Position numbers and translations under genes: made by a program. Shown here piece after piece: positions 37,507-47,349 of a DNA stretch of 64,000 nt. Numbering within the stretch: position 1 is the stretch's first letter; every line of letters begins with the position of its first letter. The notes under the pieces were generated by a model. That model ran no database searches. It saw only the letters and a program-made list of their open reading frames with translations, and was not told where the DNA came from. The DNA comes from Chlorobium sp. (lineage in GTDB: Bacteria > Bacteroidota > Chlorobiia > Chlorobiales > Chlorobiaceae), in the NCBI GenBank assembly GCA_005862225.1, contig SZXV01000003.1, positions 1 to 64,000 of the forward strand, read 5' to 3'.

Positions 37507-38595
37507 ATGAGCAACCGTGCTCCGCGCAGCATCCTTGTTATTGTACAACGATCAAACGGTGATGTTTTTCTCAGTTCGCCGCTGATCGAAAGGATTTTTC
37601 AGGCCTATGATGGTCCTCGTATTGATCTTTTGGTCAATAGCGATACTCTGCCGATTGCCCGAACGTTGCCGCATATCGTTGAGATTCATCATTTCACTTA
37701 CAATGGTGACGGAACAGGGCGGGGAACCCAGACTTCAGCTCTCCTCAAAAAGATAGCTCGTCAATACGATCTAAGCATCAGCCTAACAGCGAGTGATCGA
37801 TCAGTGTTGTTCGCTCTTGCTGCTGGGCACAGGGCAATCAGCGCTGTGGAGTGTGACAGGAAAAAATCATGGTGGAAGCGGTTGCTTCTTTCGGAGTACT
37901 ATGATTTTGACTCCGGGCGGCACATCATCAAAAATAACACTGCGCCTCTTGGTCTGTTGGGCATTGACAACGGTCAACCAACGGTGAGTTCTTATTATTC
38001 CGGGATTGCAGCCAAAAACGTCGGCAGGATGCTTGACAGTCGTGGTATATCGGAGTTTATCATTTTTCATCCAGGCGCTCAGTATGAATACAAAGTTTAT
38101 CCCGAGCAGTTCAGGAATGAGCTGCTCCAGAGACTCGATGCTCTTGGTGTGCCAGTGGTTGTCACAGGATCAAAAAGCCTCCTTGATCTTGAGATTAAAC
38201 GAAAACTTCCGAAGTTAGTCAATGTTTACGATTTCATCGGACAGACCAGTATGGAGGAATTGATTGCGCTCAGTGACCGTTCTTTTGCCTATATTGGGGC
38301 GGACACGCTGAATATGCATATTGCGGCTTCGCAAAATAAACGCATTTTTGCTATTTATGGGCCAACCATTCTGAGCCTATGGTCACCGTGGTGCAATGAG
38401 CTTCATATCGGTACGCATACAAACAAACCAGTGCAGACCTATGGTAACGTCACCATCTTTCAGGCTGACATGACTTGTGTTGCCTGCGGCAAGGCCGGTT
38501 GTGACGACCATCATGGAGCAAGTGAGTGCCTTTACCATATTGATCCCAATCTCATCTTTAATGAAATCAGAGAGTGGCTAACAACATATCGGTAA
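37507..38595 (+). CDS. Glycosyltransferase family 9 (heptosyltransferase-like)
   Basis: 'SILVIVQRSNGDVFLSSPLI', 'IIFHPGAQYEYKVYP', 'FAYIGADTLNMHIAASQNKRIFAIYGPT', C-terminal Cys cluster; ATG 37507 preferred. Confidence 0.87.
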   Translation: MSNRAPRSILVIVQRSNGDVFLSSPLIERIFQAYDGPRIDLLVNSDTLPIARTLPHIVEIHHFTYNGDGTGRGTQTSALLKKIARQYDLSISLTASDRSVLFALAAGHRAISAVECDRKKSWWKRLLLSEYYDFDSGRHIIKNNTAPLGLLGIDNGQPTVSSYYSGIAAKNVGRMLDSRGISEFIIFHPGAQYEYKVYPEQFRNELLQRLDALGVPVVVTGSKSLLDLEIKRKLPKLVNVYDFIGQTSMEELIALSDRSFAYIGADTLNMHIAASQNKRIFAIYGPTILSLWSPWCNELHIGTHTNKPVQTYGNVTIFQADMTCVACGKAGCDDHHGASECLYHIDPNLIFNEIREWLTTYR

Positions 38596-39320
38596 CAATT
38601 CTTACCAAAAATTCTGCTGCCTATCTTGCCGAGTGTCTGAGCGCTCTTGAAGCTTTTGCTGAAGTGGTGATTATTGATAACGGATCGACTGATGATACGG
38701 TAGCTATTGCTTCCGGGTTCAGGAACGTTACTGTTTACAAGCACCCGTTCATCGGATTCGGGCCGCTGAAAAACATGGCGGTTAATATGGCATCAAACGA
38801 CTGGATATTGTCGGTTGACAGCGATGAAATTGTGACACCGGAGCTTGCCCATGAAATTCTGAGCCTCAATCTGAACAGCAACATCGTTTACGAGATGGAT
38901 CGCGATAATTATTACCACCGCAGGCTGATTTGTGGCTGTGGCTGGGAGAATGACCGGGTTGAACGGTTGTTTAACAGGAAGAGTACCCGATACGACGACA
39001 AGCAGGTTCATGAGGGACTTGTCATGAATGGCAACCTGAAAACCGAGCTGTTATCAGGCAGGTTGAATCACTATCCTTACGATAATGCGTCGCAGCTTCT
39101 CCAGAAAATGCAGCAATATTCCACGCTCTGGGCAGAGGAGTATTGTGGGCAAAAAAACGCTTCGCCCTTCAAGGCTCTGCTTTACGGAGTGCTGACGTTT
39201 TTGAAATCTTATCTGCTCAAAAATGGTTGGCGATATGGTTATGAAGGTTTGCTGATCTCGGTTTCAAATGCGAACGGGGTTTTTTACAAATACATCAAAC
39301 TCTATGAGGCCGATAAATAG
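38574..39320 (+). CDS. Glycosyltransferase family 2, LPS core type (WaaE/KdtX-like)
   Basis: 'ISVTILTKNSAAYLAECLSAL...VVIIDNGSTDDTVAIA...ILSVDSDEIVTPEL'; GTG start overlapping the upstream GT9. Confidence 0.9.
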   Translation: MANNISVTILTKNSAAYLAECLSALEAFAEVVIIDNGSTDDTVAIASGFRNVTVYKHPFIGFGPLKNMAVNMASNDWILSVDSDEIVTPELAHEILSLNLNSNIVYEMDRDNYYHRRLICGCGWENDRVERLFNRKSTRYDDKQVHEGLVMNGNLKTELLSGRLNHYPYDNASQLLQKMQQYSTLWAEEYCGQKNASPFKALLYGVLTFLKSYLLKNGWRYGYEGLLISVSNANGVFYKYIKLYEADK

Positions 39321-40113
39321 CATCTCCTGTAGCCTGGTAATCACGACCTACAACTCACCCGATGTGCTTGATCTTGCCATCCGGAGCGCACTTTCTCAAT
39401 CAGAGCAGCCATGTGAAATTATTGTTGCCGACGATGGTAGTACAAGTGATACGGCAATGCTTGTTGAAAGACATCGCGCGGAAGCAGCGATACCGATTGT
39501 TCATGTGTGGCAGGAAGACCTTGGCTTTCGAGCTGCGGCGTCAAGGAACCGGGCGATTGCGGTGGCAAGAGGCAATTATATAGTTCTTGTTGATGGAGAT
39601 ATGCTTCTGCACCGAGACTTTATGTATGACCACAGACAACTTGCGATTGAAGGGACGTTCATCCAGGGTTCGAGAGTGTTCCTTTCACAAGAGTATACTC
39701 CAGAGAGAATTGCAGCGAAGAATATTGAGTTTTCCCTGTTTGGCAAGGGAATTGAAAACCGGAAAAATGCTGTGCGCGTCCCATGGTTTTCAAGACTTTT
39801 TGCGTTGAAAAATCGTTCTTTTCATGGCATAAGAAGTTGCAATATGTCGTTTTTCAGGAACGACTGCATTCGTATCAACGGATTCAATGAAGATTTTATT
39901 GGATGGGGGCGGGAAGATAGTGAATTTGTCGTGAGGTTAATCAATAGTGGAATTCTCCGGCGTAATGTCATGTTCTGCGCTCTTGCCTGTCATCTTGGGC
40001 ATCCTGAGAATCCGAGGAACTCGCTTGCCGAAAATGACCGGATTCTCGAACAGGCAATTGCAGGAAAGCTGACCACATGCCGCAATGGCATCAACAAGTA
40101 TCTCGCACAATAA
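39304..40113 (+). CDS. Glycosyltransferase family 2
   Basis: 'SLVITTYNSPDVLDLAIRSALSQSEQPCEIIVADDGSTSDT', 'YIVLVDGDMLLHRDF', 'FIGWGREDSEFVVRL'; ATG 39304 preferred. Confidence 0.92.
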   Translation: MRPINSISCSLVITTYNSPDVLDLAIRSALSQSEQPCEIIVADDGSTSDTAMLVERHRAEAAIPIVHVWQEDLGFRAAASRNRAIAVARGNYIVLVDGDMLLHRDFMYDHRQLAIEGTFIQGSRVFLSQEYTPERIAAKNIEFSLFGKGIENRKNAVRVPWFSRLFALKNRSFHGIRSCNMSFFRNDCIRINGFNEDFIGWGREDSEFVVRLINSGILRRNVMFCALACHLGHPENPRNSLAENDRILEQAIAGKLTTCRNGINKYLAQ

Positions 40114-40119
40114 ATAATT

Positions 40120-40986
40120 ATGAAAATCAGCGCATTTACCTTCATCAAAAACGGGATGATACTTGGTTTTCCATTCAGGGAATCAATTCGTTCAGTGTTG
40201 CCGATTGTCGATGAATTTGTTGTCAATGTCGGGGATAGTGATGATGATACTCTTGAAAAGATCATGGAGATCGGCGATCCGAAGATACGTATCATTCGGT
40301 CGTGCTGGAACGACAAGATGCGGGTTGGGGGCTATGTGTATGGCCAGCAGAAAATGATTGCTCAGTTTAACTGTACCGGTGATTGGGCTTTTTATCTCGA
40401 AGGAGACGAGATTGTGCATGAGGATGATCTGCAAAAAATTGTGGAGGCATGTCGTCGTCATCTTGATGACGAGCGGGTCGAAGCGCTGACGTTCGACTAT
40501 TATCATTTTTATGGCAATGCCTACAGTTATCTCGATTCGCCCGGCTGGTATCGACGTGCTGCCCGGATTATCAGAAATTCAATAAGGTCTTATGCTCCTG
40601 ATGGTCTTTACTGGCATGTGCTGACCGATAAAAGCAAGATTTCCCGTTATCCGAATGCCGCTCATACCGGTGCATTCATTTACCACTATGGGTGGGTTCG
40701 AAGCGAGGAGGAGATGAACCGTAAATCTGAGTATGTGCAGAAGTATTGGAACAAAAGCCATCAGCAGATTGACTACAGCCAGATTGATCAGAACATTATC
40801 CGTCAGTTCAAGGGTTCCCATCCTTCAATGATGAACGCATGGATTCCGAAAGAGAGAGCACTTTTTCGGGCAGATCCCAATTACGTTCTGACGCATCGAG
40901 AAAAAAAGCATCGCCTCATGTTGCGCCTTGAACACTGGTTTGGGCTGGAATTAAGTAAAAAACATTTTGTTGCCTTGAAGCCGTGA
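40120..40986 (+). CDS. Glycosyltransferase (GT2-like)
   Basis: 'KISAFTFIKNGMILGFPFRESIRSVLPIVDEFVVNVGDSDDDT', 'WAFYLEGDEIVHEDDL'. Confidence 0.82.
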   Translation: MKISAFTFIKNGMILGFPFRESIRSVLPIVDEFVVNVGDSDDDTLEKIMEIGDPKIRIIRSCWNDKMRVGGYVYGQQKMIAQFNCTGDWAFYLEGDEIVHEDDLQKIVEACRRHLDDERVEALTFDYYHFYGNAYSYLDSPGWYRRAARIIRNSIRSYAPDGLYWHVLTDKSKISRYPNAAHTGAFIYHYGWVRSEEEMNRKSEYVQKYWNKSHQQIDYSQIDQNIIRQFKGSHPSMMNAWIPKERALFRADPNYVLTHREKKHRLMLRLEHWFGLELSKKHFVALKP

Positions 40987-41114
40987 TCTCCGACACTTGC
41001 TGTGTGATTTGCTATAATGGCAATCTGTTCTAAAAGTTTATTTTTGTACGCATATATGTCGGGCACAGCGCTTTTTCTGCTTTGGCGCAATGATCAACAA
41101 TACAGACTCAGTGT

Positions 41115-42071
41115 ATGGATTCCTCCATTGTTCTCATGCCAAACTGGATAGGAGATATGCTTCTTGCTCTTTCCGTTGTGATGCGATTACCCCAAAGTCG
41201 GCGATCACATACGACACTGCTGGTTCCTGTGCAGATGAGTGGTTTGGCAAGGATGTTGTGCGATTTGCCGGTGATTGAGTATGGCCGCAGTGATGCGCAC
41301 AATAGACGGCGAACTCTGGAAGCAGTGCGTACAGGTGGATTTCACACCATCTATCTGTTACCTTTTTCTTTCTCTTCGGCATGGTTTGCAATGCAAACAG
41401 GTGTGCCTGTAAGAAGGGGACTGTCGCGTGAAATGCGACGCTTTCTTTTGACTGATCCATTGCCAAAAGATGTTATTAACAGTAATAATCAGAAATCGAG
41501 TCACATCACCCGGGAATATGCCGAGATTCTTGATACACCCTTTTCACCTCCTGAAGAGTGGAATGGCGTAAAGGTTGAGCCGGATCCAAAGTATATCGGT
41601 TCAATTGTGTACTGTCCTGGTGCATCATACGGCCCTGCCAAGAAATGGCTTCATTTTTCTGAACTCGCTTTGTTGCAGGATCGCTATAACATTGTCATCC
41701 TTGGCTCAAAGGACGATGCTGAATCGGCACAGGAGATTGTTCGAGTGGCACCTGCAAGGATTACTGACTTGACTGGCAAGACGTCATTAAAGGAGGTCGC
41801 TGCCATCATGTCAGGCGCTCGAGCAGTTATCTCAAATGACTCTGGATTGATGCATCTTGCCGCATATATCGGAACGCCGGTTATTGGTCTCTTTGGTTCC
41901 ACAAGTCCCGTATGGACCCATCCTGTCGGCAAAAAAAGCGTTGCGTTCAATATCCCTGAGCCATGTGCCCCATGTTTTTGCAGGACATGCAGATACCATC
42001 ATTATCGCTGTCTGGAAAATATTACACCGAATGCTGTTTCGGAGGCAATGGAGCAGTTGTGCGGATTATAA
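41115..42071 (+). CDS. waaF: Lipopolysaccharide heptosyltransferase II-like (GT9)
   Basis: 'IVLMPNWIGDMLLALSVVMRLP', 'VYCPGASYGPAKKW', 'ISNDSGLMHLAAYIGTPVIGLFGSTSP', 'CAPCFCRTCRYHHYRCLENI'. Confidence 0.9.
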   Translation: MDSSIVLMPNWIGDMLLALSVVMRLPQSRRSHTTLLVPVQMSGLARMLCDLPVIEYGRSDAHNRRRTLEAVRTGGFHTIYLLPFSFSSAWFAMQTGVPVRRGLSREMRRFLLTDPLPKDVINSNNQKSSHITREYAEILDTPFSPPEEWNGVKVEPDPKYIGSIVYCPGASYGPAKKWLHFSELALLQDRYNIVILGSKDDAESAQEIVRVAPARITDLTGKTSLKEVAAIMSGARAVISNDSGLMHLAAYIGTPVIGLFGSTSPVWTHPVGKKSVAFNIPEPCAPCFCRTCRYHHYRCLENITPNAVSEAMEQLCGL

Positions 42072-43031
42072 GACGTGCATGGTGAATCCATCGACCAGCG
42101 CAATCCATTCGCCGGTTTCTCTCGGATGCGGGTCTATGGTATGCATGCCGGTCTTGTTCCACCACTCATGGCCGGGTTGCAAAACGGGTTCTTCCGATAC
42201 CAGTTCCTCACCGTAGGTATTTTCTGTAAGTTCATTTATTCTGAATGCCCAGACTTTGGTGCCGTAGTTTGGGATCTCATCTTGTGCGTACCGATAGATG
42301 GCGCCATTGTAGAAAATTACCCTTCCTCCAGGACGTGCGAAATGTGGGCTGTTGGAGACGACAGGGCTTTTGGGATGTTCTTTCCAGGGCCCGGTAAGGG
42401 TTTCAGAAGTAAAGAGATGGAGGTTTTTTGACTTGGGCGCATAACTGAAGAGGAACCAGCGGTTATTGTGGTGAATTATTGACGGATCGACGGTTGCTGC
42501 AAAGCGGTTAAGCCCTTTTACAAGAGTTCCAATGTGTTTCCACTCATCAGGAAAATGTGTTGCCTGATACAGTTGAATTCCACCTGATCCCATACATTCA
42601 GGAATCATATAATAGTTTCCATCTGCCATGAAGACATAGGGGTAAGAGAGGTGAAAACGTTCTCTGAGAACAATTTTACGATACTCCCACTGCAAGCCGT
42701 TATGACTGAAAGCGCAAGCGATTTCTCCGGTATTTCTTTTGTTATTAAGTACTTCGAAAAAAAGGTGGTAGCCCGTGTCGGTTTTTATCATGAAGGGATC
42801 AGCAACAAAACGGGCCGAAATATCGGTGACGTCTTGTGCGGTTAATACCGGATTTTTAATGCTGGCAGGCGGGAAAAGTTCAAGGGGGGAATTGCCGTTA
42901 TAGATGCCGATTGCCCAGGTTTCCTTGCTCTGCCGCAGAATCTTTTTTTTGCAATGCTTTCTGTAGCGGGCGAGGATGAGCAGTAAAACAAAAATTGATA
43001 ACAGGCTTGTCAGGAATGAGATTATACTCAT
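42066..43031 (-). CDS. Glucosamine inositolphosphorylceramide transferase-like beta-propeller domain protein with N-terminal TM
   Basis: 'ARFVADPFMIKTDTGYHLFFEVLNN', 'LSYPYVFMADGNYYMIPECM', 'TVDPSIIHHNNRWFLFSYAP', 'RPGGRVIFYNGAIYRYAQDE'. Confidence 0.72.
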   Translation of the reverse strand: MSIISFLTSLLSIFVLLLILARYRKHCKKKILRQSKETWAIGIYNGNSPLELFPPASIKNPVLTAQDVTDISARFVADPFMIKTDTGYHLFFEVLNNKRNTGEIACAFSHNGLQWEYRKIVLRERFHLSYPYVFMADGNYYMIPECMGSGGIQLYQATHFPDEWKHIGTLVKGLNRFAATVDPSIIHHNNRWFLFSYAPKSKNLHLFTSETLTGPWKEHPKSPVVSNSPHFARPGGRVIFYNGAIYRYAQDEIPNYGTKVWAFRINELTENTYGEELVSEEPVLQPGHEWWNKTGMHTIDPHPRETGEWIALVDGFTMHVL

Positions 43032-43034
43032 GAC

Positions 43035-43184
43035 TCAGTGATTCATGGGTGGCAGTACAGAGTGCAATAAACTCTTGGCAATGGCAGCGATTTTGAGGCG
43101 ATCGTTGTGGAACATGTCGATTGAGCTATGGTAGTTGTTATGCAGATCACCCGCTTTTTTGTGGTTACTCGGAAATATAACTTT
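43035..43184 (-). pseudogene. Unannotated 49-codon open frame, possible gene remnant (KVIFPSNHKKAGDLHNNYHSSIDMFHNDRLKIAAIAKSLLHSVLPPMNH*)
   Basis: Fills the gap between two minus-strand genes; coding-like composition; stop immediately before the next start. Confidence 0.3.
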
Positions 43185-44231
43185 TCATGAGAGTGTTTTC
43201 AGCATCTCTTGTAATGCTGAAGACACTTGGGATGGTTCAATATCAATGATATCAGGTGTTTGTGATATGACAGCTTTTTGCAGGCTGCTTAGTGGGCCGA
43301 ATTGTGTTCGATCAGCCAGGAACTTTCTGTAAAGGGCAATAAGAGGTGTGTCAGAACATGCTGCGATATGAACCAGCGAAGTGTCGGGGGTGATGAGAAG
43401 CCTGAGCTTTTTGACAATTTCACCAACCTCATAGATGTTGCTTGTTGAGGGGGATTTCAGGATGTTCGGGTGCGATTGCTCAAGATTGCTTTTTTCTTCG
43501 AGATCCTGGGGCGCCGATAAAATGATAAACGTTTCTTCAGGAAAATTCTGTATCAGTTCTGACCATTGCTCATGTGTGCGGTGTCCGCCGATATGACCCG
43601 CACTGATATTGATGCCCAGGTGCTGGTCAGGCTTAAGAGAATCCAGAAATTGTTTTATCTCGGCGGAGACCGGCATCTGAGGCAGGTATGGTTTGCATGG
43701 AATCAACGTCGTTGAACCGAGAACATTCAGAAGCGAAAGATTTTTTGCTGATTCATGAGTTTCAGGGGCAAGCCTGATAAGGTGGTCGTAAAGTCCTTCG
43801 TGATGGGGGCTGTAGTGACTTATTTTGTAACGGGCATGAATAAGCACGGACTGCACGAGAAAATGGATGGATGGATGATCTTTGGGGTTGAAAAGCAGGT
43901 CAAATCTTTTTGAGAGAACTCCTTTAGAATACCGTCGCATGTTCTTTTTTGCATGATACACCGCAGTAATATTCTTGTCGGCGCTGAAAAAATTGAAGAT
44001 GATCTGATTGAAGGCGACGATGTAGATTGAAAGCCCAGGGTACTCCCTTCTGAGTGTGCCGATCAGCGGGGTGAGCAAAATACAGTCACCATAACATTCC
44101 CGGGCAAGAATCACGATGCTTTCCGGAGCTTTCTGAAGAAGCGGCGGTGTTGTTCTCCGTTTCGCGATAATTTTGAGCATGTTGGCAAAACGCTTCCGCA
44201 ATAGCCAGCTATCCTTGTTCTGTCGCTTCAT
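43185..44231 (-). CDS. Glycosyltransferase family 9
   Basis: 'SIVILARECYGDCILLTPLIGTLRREYP', 'LGINISAGHIGGHRTHEQW', 'LLITPDTSLVHIAACSDTPLIALY'. Confidence 0.87.
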   Translation of the reverse strand: MKRQNKDSWLLRKRFANMLKIIAKRRTTPPLLQKAPESIVILARECYGDCILLTPLIGTLRREYPGLSIYIVAFNQIIFNFFSADKNITAVYHAKKNMRRYSKGVLSKRFDLLFNPKDHPSIHFLVQSVLIHARYKISHYSPHHEGLYDHLIRLAPETHESAKNLSLLNVLGSTTLIPCKPYLPQMPVSAEIKQFLDSLKPDQHLGINISAGHIGGHRTHEQWSELIQNFPEETFIILSAPQDLEEKSNLEQSHPNILKSPSTSNIYEVGEIVKKLRLLITPDTSLVHIAACSDTPLIALYRKFLADRTQFGPLSSLQKAVISQTPDIIDIEPSQVSSALQEMLKTLS

Positions 44232-45325
44232 TTTACGGGATTGGAAGTTTCGGGTTTTGTTATTTCTGCAATGAGCAACTCATACTTGGTCACAACATTT
44301 TGCAGTGAAAATTTTTCTTCTACAATTTTTCTGGCTGCTTTTCCGGCTTGATGATAATCAGATTGTAACAATCGTATGACACCCGCAGCCAATTCATTGC
44401 TGTTATCAGGCGGCACAAGAGCGCCTGAGCTGTTATTAACGATCACATCAGCCAATCCGCTCCCTGTTGTTGCGACAACCGGAACGCCTGAAGCCATGGA
44501 TTCCAGAGCGCTCATTGACATGCCTTCTTTCGGGGAAGGCATTATTGTAATGTCCACAGTGGAGAGTATTTCAGGGATGTCTTGTCTGAATCCGGTGAAT
44601 CGAACTCTCTCTGATATCTTGAGTTGTTTTGTTAATGCCTTGAGTTTGTTTTCTATAGATCCAGTTCCAACAATAAGAAAATCAACGGATTTAATTTTTT
44701 CAGCTATTTTTGGAATGGCATTGATAAAGCATTCCACCCCTTTATTTTCGTCAAGCCGGCTTATGACCGCCGCAACATATCGCTCTTGTTTGACGCGGTG
44801 TTGCTCTGTTGTTCTTTGTTTGAACTGCATGAGATCAATCCCGTCATAAATCACAGTGATTTTATCATTCTGAAGAGAAAAATCTTCAATCAGTTCCCGT
44901 TTGATTTTATCTGAAATCGCAATGATTCTGTCGGTCAGCTTATCATAAAGAATGCGGTTAATCAGTTTTTTTATCCCGGTTTTTCTGTAAGGAACATTGC
45001 GAGTCAAAATAACTTTCCGTGCGCTCAGTTTTGCGGCTACTGATGCGACCCAATAAAATTTCGGGGAGCAGATTTCAATAACGTCAATATTGTTTTCCCG
45101 GAGAAGACGTATAAGTTTTGGAACAATAAATACGTTTAAATCAGATTTTGGATTTACCGTATGTACCTGAATGTTTATTTCTGGAAGTCGATGTGCAAGG
45201 CCACTTCCCGGTAAACAGCAGATGGTGACGTCATGGCCACGTTTTTTGAGCTCGTTGCTGTATAAGAATATTCTGTTTGCTCCACCGGACCAGTGTGGTG
45301 TGGCATCAAATATCATGATATTCAT
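44228..45325 (-). CDS. Glycosyltransferase family 4
   Basis: 'PHWSGGANRIFLYSNELKKRGHDVTICCLPGSGL', 'AAVISRLDENKGVECFINAIPKI', 'IMPSPKEGMSMSALESMASGVPVVATTGSGLADVI'. Confidence 0.93.
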   Translation of the reverse strand: MNIMIFDATPHWSGGANRIFLYSNELKKRGHDVTICCLPGSGLAHRLPEINIQVHTVNPKSDLNVFIVPKLIRLLRENNIDVIEICSPKFYWVASVAAKLSARKVILTRNVPYRKTGIKKLINRILYDKLTDRIIAISDKIKRELIEDFSLQNDKITVIYDGIDLMQFKQRTTEQHRVKQERYVAAVISRLDENKGVECFINAIPKIAEKIKSVDFLIVGTGSIENKLKALTKQLKISERVRFTGFRQDIPEILSTVDITIMPSPKEGMSMSALESMASGVPVVATTGSGLADVIVNNSSGALVPPDNSNELAAGVIRLLQSDYHQAGKAARKIVEEKFSLQNVVTKYELLIAEITKPETSNPVK

Positions 45326-45529
45326 CCGTAACTTCTTTAATTATTTGTGTTATCTTTATGCCGAAGCAACCTTGGCAGTTTTGATTTATAACGGTTACAG
45401 AAGTTGGCTTCCCAAAAAGGCAATACACCACAAAAGAAGTTTATCCTTGCATGAGCTTTCCTTTCCCTGATTCAGGAAGAGGCAAGGTATTAAATTTTCA
45501 GAGATTCATTGTAAAGGGCATACGGTTCA

Positions 45530-46468
45530 ATGCAGACGTTTTTTTCTTCTGATCCATTTATCGCTTTGCGGCCATCATTTTATGTCAATACTGTTGTTTT
45601 AATTGGCGTAATGATACTTTATCCGCTTGCAGGTGCTTTGCTGTTTTCCCTGATTGGTGATTTCAGTCCTGAGGCCATGACAGCAATGCGTCCCGACAAG
45701 AGTCTGCTTTCGTTATTTCGCCTGATTCAATCAGTTGGGCAGATTATTACTCTTGCTCTTCCAGTTATTTTGCTTGCAGCCTGGCATACGGGCCAGAAAA
45801 ATCCGTTTTCTTTTGGGAGCCTGGCTTTTTTGGGAATCGTTAAAAGGGTGGATGTCGGTGCCGTTGCTGTTGCCGTCAGTGGAATTATTTTGCTTCAACC
45901 GCTGTTATATACCGTTACTTCACTTCAGGATATTTATCTTTGGCCAGCTCTTGGCCAGGCAGGCGCTGAAGTAGTGCATCAGCGTGAGGTAATGGATTCA
46001 TTTATCAAAGAGCTTGCGTTGGTGCGCAGCTTTCCCGAGTTTTTGTCGGTATCCTTTGTTTTTGTACTAACCCCCGCAGTGTGTGAAGAGCTTTTTTTCA
46101 GAGGCTATATTCAACAGAATTATACTCGCTCGATGTCGACAGGCGGGGCTGTTTTCTTGACAGGATTTGTTTTTGCGTTTTTCCATTTGAGTGCGGCAAA
46201 TCTTCTTCCGCTTGCTTTGCTTGGGTGGTATATTGGCTATATTTACAGCAAGACAGGTAATATTGCTGTCCCTTTTTTTGTTCATCTTGCGAACAATCTT
46301 GCTGCATTGTTGTTGCTTCTGTTTTCAGGGAGATGCGATGTGATGTTGGGATCTCATCCTGAGTATTTGGTCAATACTCCGTTGTGGTGGTTTTTTGTAG
46401 CGGGTAGTTCATTCCTGTTTGTTAAGGTTTTTCTGCATTTTTCGACAGCATCTGTTCATGAGTGCTGA
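45530..46468 (+). CDS. CPBP family intramembrane metalloprotease
   Basis: 'EELFFRGYIQQ', 'FAFFHLSAANLLPLALLGWYIGYIYSKTGNIAVPFFVHLANNL'. Confidence 0.9.
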   Translation: MQTFFSSDPFIALRPSFYVNTVVLIGVMILYPLAGALLFSLIGDFSPEAMTAMRPDKSLLSLFRLIQSVGQIITLALPVILLAAWHTGQKNPFSFGSLAFLGIVKRVDVGAVAVAVSGIILLQPLLYTVTSLQDIYLWPALGQAGAEVVHQREVMDSFIKELALVRSFPEFLSVSFVFVLTPAVCEELFFRGYIQQNYTRSMSTGGAVFLTGFVFAFFHLSAANLLPLALLGWYIGYIYSKTGNIAVPFFVHLANNLAALLLLLFSGRCDVMLGSHPEYLVNTPLWWFFVAGSSFLFVKVFLHFSTASVHEC

Positions 46469-46491
46469 AGGTCGGAGAGGCAGAAAAGCTG

Positions 46492-47349
46492 ATGATACGT
46501 CTGATGAGTGGTTTAATACATGAATATATGGGTAAGCTTTTGAGTGTTAATTTATTGCAGCGGATTATTGTCGCTTTTGCCGGTATTCCCCTTCTGTTAT
46601 GGCTGATCAAGGTTGGTGGGGTATGGTTTTTCTCTTTTTTTTTGTTGTTGGCACTTCTTGCTGTGTTTGAATTTCATCGTCTTGCCCGCCACAAGGCCCA
46701 TCCTCCTGCGCTCTGGCTTATCTTGTTGATAACCCTTTTGTTTCAGATGAACTTTTATCTGCATCTGGCTGAAGTATGGGAGCTTTTGCTTGCAGTTGTG
46801 CTTGTTCTTCTGGTGATGGAGCTTTTTTTGAAAGAGGGATCGCCTCTTCTTAATCTTGGCGCGATGCTTCCCGGCCTGCTCTATGTCAATCTCTCTTTTG
46901 GCTCTCTGTTAAGACTGCGCCTTGAGACAACAGACGGAACCGGCGAACTCATGGTTTTTCTTATGTTTTTTTGCGTATGGTCTGCGGATATTTTCGCCTA
47001 TTTTGGCGGAAGTACATTGGGTGGAAAATTTATACATCGCAAATTGTTTGAGCGGTTGAGCCCCCATAAAACATGGGAAGGCTTTTTGTCTGGTCTGGCG
47101 GGAAGTATTATTGCATCGATCATTTATGGGAATTTTGTTCCGCAACTGCCTTTAACAACGGTGCTCCTGACCGGATTGCTTATCGGTTTGGCAAGTCCGG
47201 CCGGTGACCTGATTGAGTCTATGTTAAAGAGAGATGCCGGGGTCAAGGACTCATCTGCTCTTATTCCTGGTCACGGAGGTGTGCTTGACAGATTTGACAC
47301 CATCATGTTTGTCTCTCCATTTATTTACTTTATCACATTTCATCTCTGA
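46492..47349 (+). CDS. cdsA: Phosphatidate cytidylyltransferase; start uncertain
   Basis: 'LSPHKTWEGFLSGLAGS', 'GDLIESMLKRDAGVKDSSALIPGHGGVLDRFDTIMF'. Confidence 0.92.
   Translation: MIRLMSGLIHEYMGKLLSVNLLQRIIVAFAGIPLLLWLIKVGGVWFFSFFLLLALLAVFEFHRLARHKAHPPALWLILLITLLFQMNFYLHLAEVWELLLAVVLVLLVMELFLKEGSPLLNLGAMLPGLLYVNLSFGSLLRLRLETTDGTGELMVFLMFFCVWSADIFAYFGGSTLGGKFIHRKLFERLSPHKTWEGFLSGLAGSIIASIIYGNFVPQLPLTTVLLTGLLIGLASPAGDLIESMLKRDAGVKDSSALIPGHGGVLDRFDTIMFVSPFIYFITFHL

Noticed and set aside
45450-45482. Imperfect palindrome TTCCCTGATTCAGGAA upstream of the CPBP protease gene
   Set aside because: One-base asymmetry and no second copy noticed; not enough for an operator call.
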